This document shows positions 51,108 through 57,300 of a DNA stretch of 64,000 nt, piece by piece. Source of the DNA: Panulirus ornatus. Lineage: Eukaryota; Arthropoda; Malacostraca; Decapoda; Palinuridae. The translations under genes and the position numbers were made by a program. The stretch lies in assembly GCF_036320965.1 (NCBI RefSeq), contig NC_092271.1, forward strand, positions 12,424,596-12,488,595. Direction: 5' to 3'. Position 1 is the first letter of the stretch, and the number at the start of each line of letters is the position of its first letter. The notes beneath the pieces were generated by a model, which saw only the letters and a program-made list of their open reading frames with translations, did no database searches and had not been told where the DNA came from.

Positions 51108-51347
51108 TATTATCCCTGGGGATAGGGGATTAAGAATACTTCCCACGTATTCCCTGCGTGTCGTAGAAGGCGACTAAAAGGGGAGGGAGCGGGGGGCTGG
51201 AAATCCTCCCCTCTCGTTTTTTTTTTTAAATTTTCCAAAAGAAGGAACAGAGGGGACCAGTTGAGGATATTCCAAAAAAGGCCCAGTCCTCTGTTCTTAG
51301 CGCTACCTCGCTAATGCGGGAAATGGCGAATAGTTTAAAAGAAAAAA

Positions 51348-51385
<38 letters not shown>

Positions 51386-54300
51386 GGGGATAGGGGAGAA
51401 AGAATACTTCCCACATATTCCCTGCGTGTCGTAGAAGGCGTCTAAAAGGGGAGGGAGCAGGGGCTGGAAATCGTCCCCTCTCATTTTTTTTTTAATTTTC
51501 CAAAAGAAGGAACAGAGAAGGGGGCCAGGTGAGGATATTCCCTCAAAGGCCCAGTCCTCTGTTCTTAACGCTACCTCGCTAACGCGGGAAATGGAGAATA
51601 GTTTGAAAGAAAAAAAGATATATATATTATATTTATTTATTTTGCTTTGTCGCTGCCTCCCGAATTAGTGAGGTAGCGCAAGGAAACAGACGAAAGAATG
51701 GCCCAACCCACCCACATACACATGTATATACATACATGTCCACACATGCAAATATACATACCTATACATCTCAATGTACACATATATATACACACACAGA
51801 CATATACATATATACACATGTACATAATTCATACTGTCTGCCTTTATTTATTCCCATCGCCATCCCGCCACACATGGAATAACAACCCCCTACCCCCTCA
51901 TGTGAGCGAGGTAGCGCTAGGAAAAGACAACAAAGGCCCCATTCATTCACACTGTCTCTAGCTGTCATGTAATAATGCACCAAAATCACAGCTCCCTTTC
52001 CACATCCAGGCCCCACAGAACTTCCCATGGTTTACCCAAGACGCTTCACATGCCCTGGTTCAATCCAATGACAGCACGTCGACCCCAGTATACCACATCG
52101 TTCCAATTCACTCTATTCCTTGCACGCCTTTCACCCTCCTGCATGTTCAGGCCCCAATCACTCAAAATCTTTTTCACTCCATCTTTCCACCTCCAATTTG
52201 GTCTCCCACTTCTCCTCATTCCCTCCCCCTCTGACACATATATCCTCTTGGTCAATCTTTCCTCACTCATTCTCTCCATGTGACCAAACCATTTCAAAAC
52301 ACCTTCTTCTGCTCTTCAACCACACTCTTTTTGTTTCCACACATCTCTCTCTTGATTTGCCCCCTGCAGCTCTATGCCAATAACATCACAGATTTAGTAA
52401 GGTTACTGTATGGTTCTCGGTACTCTTTCAACAAACATTAGCTTATATCATAGATTAAATAGCTTAACTCTTGGTGGATACAACCTATTTAGTGGTAAAA
52501 CAGTGTTTTGACCTCCATGTGAATATGGGCTATTTCTGATGCTCAAAGAGCCCTGCCTATGGGAGAGAAATGGTCTTATGCATAGTATTTCAAAATGTAC
52601 ATTTTACACACACACACATAGAGCAACTCTTACCTGGAAGACAACGGCAAGGAAGTTATGAAGGGATACCAAGAGTGTGTCCTGCCACTGTCGTGTGAAG
52701 TACATGGCAAATGAGGGATTTTCCTCCACCCCTTTCAGATATGGAAGAACTGGAAAAAGAAGAAAAATTACAAAACAATGATCATAAAACATGCCATTTT
52801 GAGAAAATAAAAAAGAACATCTAAATTAAAAATAATAATAACAATATGCTACTTATTAATCATTATGACAGGTAACAGTTTTCAAGGTGGAATTCCTGCT
52901 TAATCATTATGGGCAGAAGATATCCAGTCCAAATAACCAAAGTCAAAAAACATCTAAAATCCAAATGCTCATGCATTTAACATTCCATTTAAATTGGCAT
53001 ACAAGTTGCTCATGTCTGAAGTTAAAGCAGCTGAGCGCTGCACTTTTGTCAGTCATTTCTCTGAATTTTACCCTTAAGCATCCAACAACAGGCATGTAAT
53101 CACCAAACTCTACCTTACTGTACAGTACACTTACTGGAAAAATTCTGGGGAATGATTTAGGATAAGTATGATAAGTGCCTACAGTGAATGGGAATAAAAT
53201 TAAGATGCTAGTATTTGAAAAGCAAAGGAGGTCATTCTGTGAGGTCAGTTTGCTTGGGGAAAACTGGAGGGTGTGGATGAGTTCAACCATCTGAAATGAA
53301 AGGATGATAGGAGGAAAACTCAAATTCAAACCTGAGAGGATGTAGGAAGACACATTGGGGGTGCTATGAAAGCTCTGATAAATGTAGAAAAGATATGAGC
53401 ACAGTGTGCAAGAAGCTTTTACACATAAGTAATCATCCATGAGCTGAAGTATGGATGTGAAACCAAAGTGTATAGAAGTCAGGTTAGGGTAAAGACAAGA
53501 GCAGAAGAAATGGATAAATTCATCTAGTACAGCTACAGTAAGAATGATGGAAAATAAAAAACAAAGATGTGGGAAGGCTATGTGTTGTGAAAAAAGTAAT
53601 TAAATGGCACATGGATGAGTCTTTTAGAACTGTAAAGTCACATTAAATACATGGTAGATGATAGCCTAAACACCTCACCTGCCTGGTCTTCCATCCTCTC
53701 AAGAGCAAATTCAACAAAGCTGCAAACCACACAAAGTAATACATTCAGAACAATCACTGGTTGCCTAGCACCCAAAAACACTCAACACCTTCACAATGAA
53801 CCAAAGATCCTCCCAAAGTACTCTCATCTCAACATGCTTGCCACTCAATTTTATGTAACTGCACTAGACCCCTCCCAACAAAATTATTCTATTACCAACC
53901 ACCAACCACTAATTAGAAATAAAAAGATTACCCCTGCCTTACACTTCAGTAACCTTTCATACATCATCCAGTCCCTAACAAATATAACATTGATAAAACA
54001 CATACACACTAAATAACTCAACAAACATTTGCTTTAAGAACTATGGTTGGCAGCCCTACAGAAGACAGATACTGGAAGTAGCAGATACAGTACTACATTC
54101 AAGCAGTTGGGCTTTTTGTGTCAGAGTCTACCTCGATTAATTAGGAAAAGCTGTCTAGCAGGCATCTTTTAAGATCTGTGAATTATACAAAAGCTTGGAG
54201 AATGAATGCCACACATATCACCCACAAATCAGAGATCCATGCCTCAGAATCAACGAACTGGAAAACTTACTAAACCACTCCCGCCACTCTGACTGACTCT

Positions 54301-57300
54301 GCAAGTCTGGAGCCATCTTCTCAAAAAATTCAATCAATTTCTCAGGTTTATTGGTTTGGATGGTGTTGATGACATAGAGTCGTAAAATGCTAGTCTCCAG
54401 CTTTCGCACACCTGTAATGATGCAATATTCACTTCATCTTCAAAATAATGAAAAATTCAGTGCCCTAACAAATATCAGCAAACTTCAGGAAGACTACTAA
54501 AATGTTTTGGCAGGAGATTAAGTGCAACAAAAACAGAACAAATGTAAGCATATCTATAGTTGTAATCATCTATAATTCATTTCTATACATAAGGTGAAAC
54601 AGGTGAATGAAACTGAAAAATGTATAGAATTCTACAAGTTAATATACTAATTACCCTAATAACTTCACTGATGTGCCATCTGAGAAACTGAATATGCAAG
54701 AAACGAGGCTGAAATACCAAAAATATGTGGACAGAAAAAAAGAGGCAGGGAGAGGAGACAGGGAAAAGGATGATGTGGAAGGTTATGTGGCACTTCTTTT
54801 TGTAATTGTAATGAAGACAGTAGTAGAGTGAAAAGGTGGGGAAGACAGAGGTGTCTGTGTGTGATGGAATAATAAAGAAAACAGCAAAAAACATGAAGGA
54901 AGTATAAGTGAAGTATCTCCAAGAGAATTTGCAGAGATTAGAAAAGGGTGAAACATGAGCATAAGGAGTGTAATGAAAGAGTGAACAGAATAACAGGGGA
55001 AAGACAGAAAAACATATGAAAACTCTGAGAGAAAGTTGAATGAAAGGTCTGCAGAGAATAAGAAACTAGTGGCAATGTAGAAATGAAAGTGGAGAAAATG
55101 TGGTAAAATAAAAGACTAAAAGAAGCAAGATGACACATTTTGGCTAAATCAACAGAAAAATAATCAAAAGAGCTAACATCATTAAAACTAGAGCAATAAC
55201 AATATCATGAATTACAACTTAGAGAAAGAAAAATATTCCTATACAAGAGACAACATCCAAAGATTTAAGCAGGGTAACCCTTTCACTGTAGATTGTACAG
55301 TCAGACCATACATTACTTTTTCTCTTGGGTGCAATGGATTTTAAACTTGATTAGGATGGTCAGCATCACTGCAATGTAACAGTATTATGGCAAGAGAAAG
55401 GAATGTCACTAATGGCTCCACATATTCCCACATAAAGGAAACAGTTCTACTAATATGAAGTCAGATGCAAAAGCTTTGATTGGAATTCTTTGCTGGTTTG
55501 TCAAATTACTTGACATCAAAGAGTTAAATGTAATTCATGGTCTGACTGCACATACATATATGGTCTCTCAATTCCTTTCTCCTTTGGCATGAATCACATG
55601 ACATCTCACAGCAGCAATATAAGTAACTCAACAAAAGAAGTTTTACATTTTAGTTATAAAGGTGAAGTGCAGCATCGCATTTACAGGTACTCAAAATGGA
55701 TGGGATGGTGAGGAAAGTTAATGTGAGAGTTTTTGGAAGAAGGCCATGCCTGTAGTCTGTCAAGGGTGAAGGAAGCCGTGAAAGTGAGTCAGTTACTGTT
55801 TGCTGATGCTGCTGCACTTGTGGCAGATTTAAATAAGAAACTGCAAATGCTGGTTAGAGAGAGTGTAAGATAGGAGAAAATTGAGAGTATAAGTAATTAA
55901 AAGCAAGGTTATCAGCTTTAGCAGCAGAGAGACAGGTTATTTGAAGCATGAGTTTGAATGGAAATAACTTAAGAGAAAATAGTGGGCATTGCAGTAAATG
56001 GAGCCATGGGAGTTGAAGTGAGCCAGAGGGTGGGAGAGGAGGCACACATCCGGAACACACTGACAATAAGTGGAAAGACAAGTCACTAGCTGCTGGGGCA
56101 AAGATGGCTATGTTTGATCATAGTGATACCATTGGTGTTTTATGGATGTGACTTAAGCCCTACACAACAAAGTACAGAAAATGGTAAATGTGTTGGAAAT
56201 GAAATGCATGAGGACAATATGTGATGTAATGAGGGTTGATTGAATAAGAAATGACAGGGTAAGAGGAAGTTGTGGTAGTAAGACAAGTATGTATGAAAGA
56301 GCTGAAGCAGGTGTGCTAAAATGTTTTGGAGATATAAAGAGGATGAAAGAGGGAAGGATCACTAAGGAGGTGTATATGTCATTTTGGATGAAACAAGGAA
56401 AAGGAGGAAACTAAGGAGGAAGTAGAAGAATAGAATGAAATGTGGGATGGCTGTGAGGCATGCAAGAGAAAGAGTGAATTGGACCAAAGTGATTTAGACA
56501 GGGTGAGGTCCTGTCTATGGGCTGAATTAAGGCTTATAAAGCTGTCTAGAAACATCATGTAAAAAATATAGTATCCTAAAATACTGATCACAGCATTTAT
56601 GAAAAAGAAAGAAAAGGGATATTAATTCACAGGATGGAAAAAAACTAGTTTTGTAGCAACAACATCCTAACAGTGGATGATCCTAAAGTATTAAGGGGCT
56701 GGAAGTGAACAAGTCAGTGATGCTACCCCCTTGGCAGTCACGAAGTGAACAAGTCAGTGATGCTACCCCCTTGGCAGTCACTAATTGGCTAGTGGGCCCA
56801 AAATGAGTGAGCCTTCATGATTAATGATGAGTGATTAGCAAAGGGTGAGGAAAACCAGTGCATTCTCACCATAACTGCTGAAGGTTAGGAGGTCCTGACC
56901 CTGATTTTCCTAGAGATTATCCCTGAGAATCTCCCATGCTCACAAAACAGACCACAAGGGAGAGAAACCAAACCATAAACAAAACATTATTGTAAGTTAA
57001 AATGTTTTACAATAAAATAGGTTCTTAATAATCATGTAATACAATCAGGAGAAAATCTATCATTAATCTTTTTTAAATATTATATTGAATCAGAGGTAAT
57101 ACAATTAAGTAATTATTATCATAAACTTACATGGTAAGAGTGTGTGAGGGAGACGAGCAAAGATTCTTCTATCAAGATGTGCCCACAATTCACGAAGTCC
57201 TATCAAGTCATATGTCTGAATGCTACTCAGCACTTGGTCAACCAACCGATCCACCTGCAAATAACAAAGAAAATGGCAATGTAATTCAAACATCTGTATT

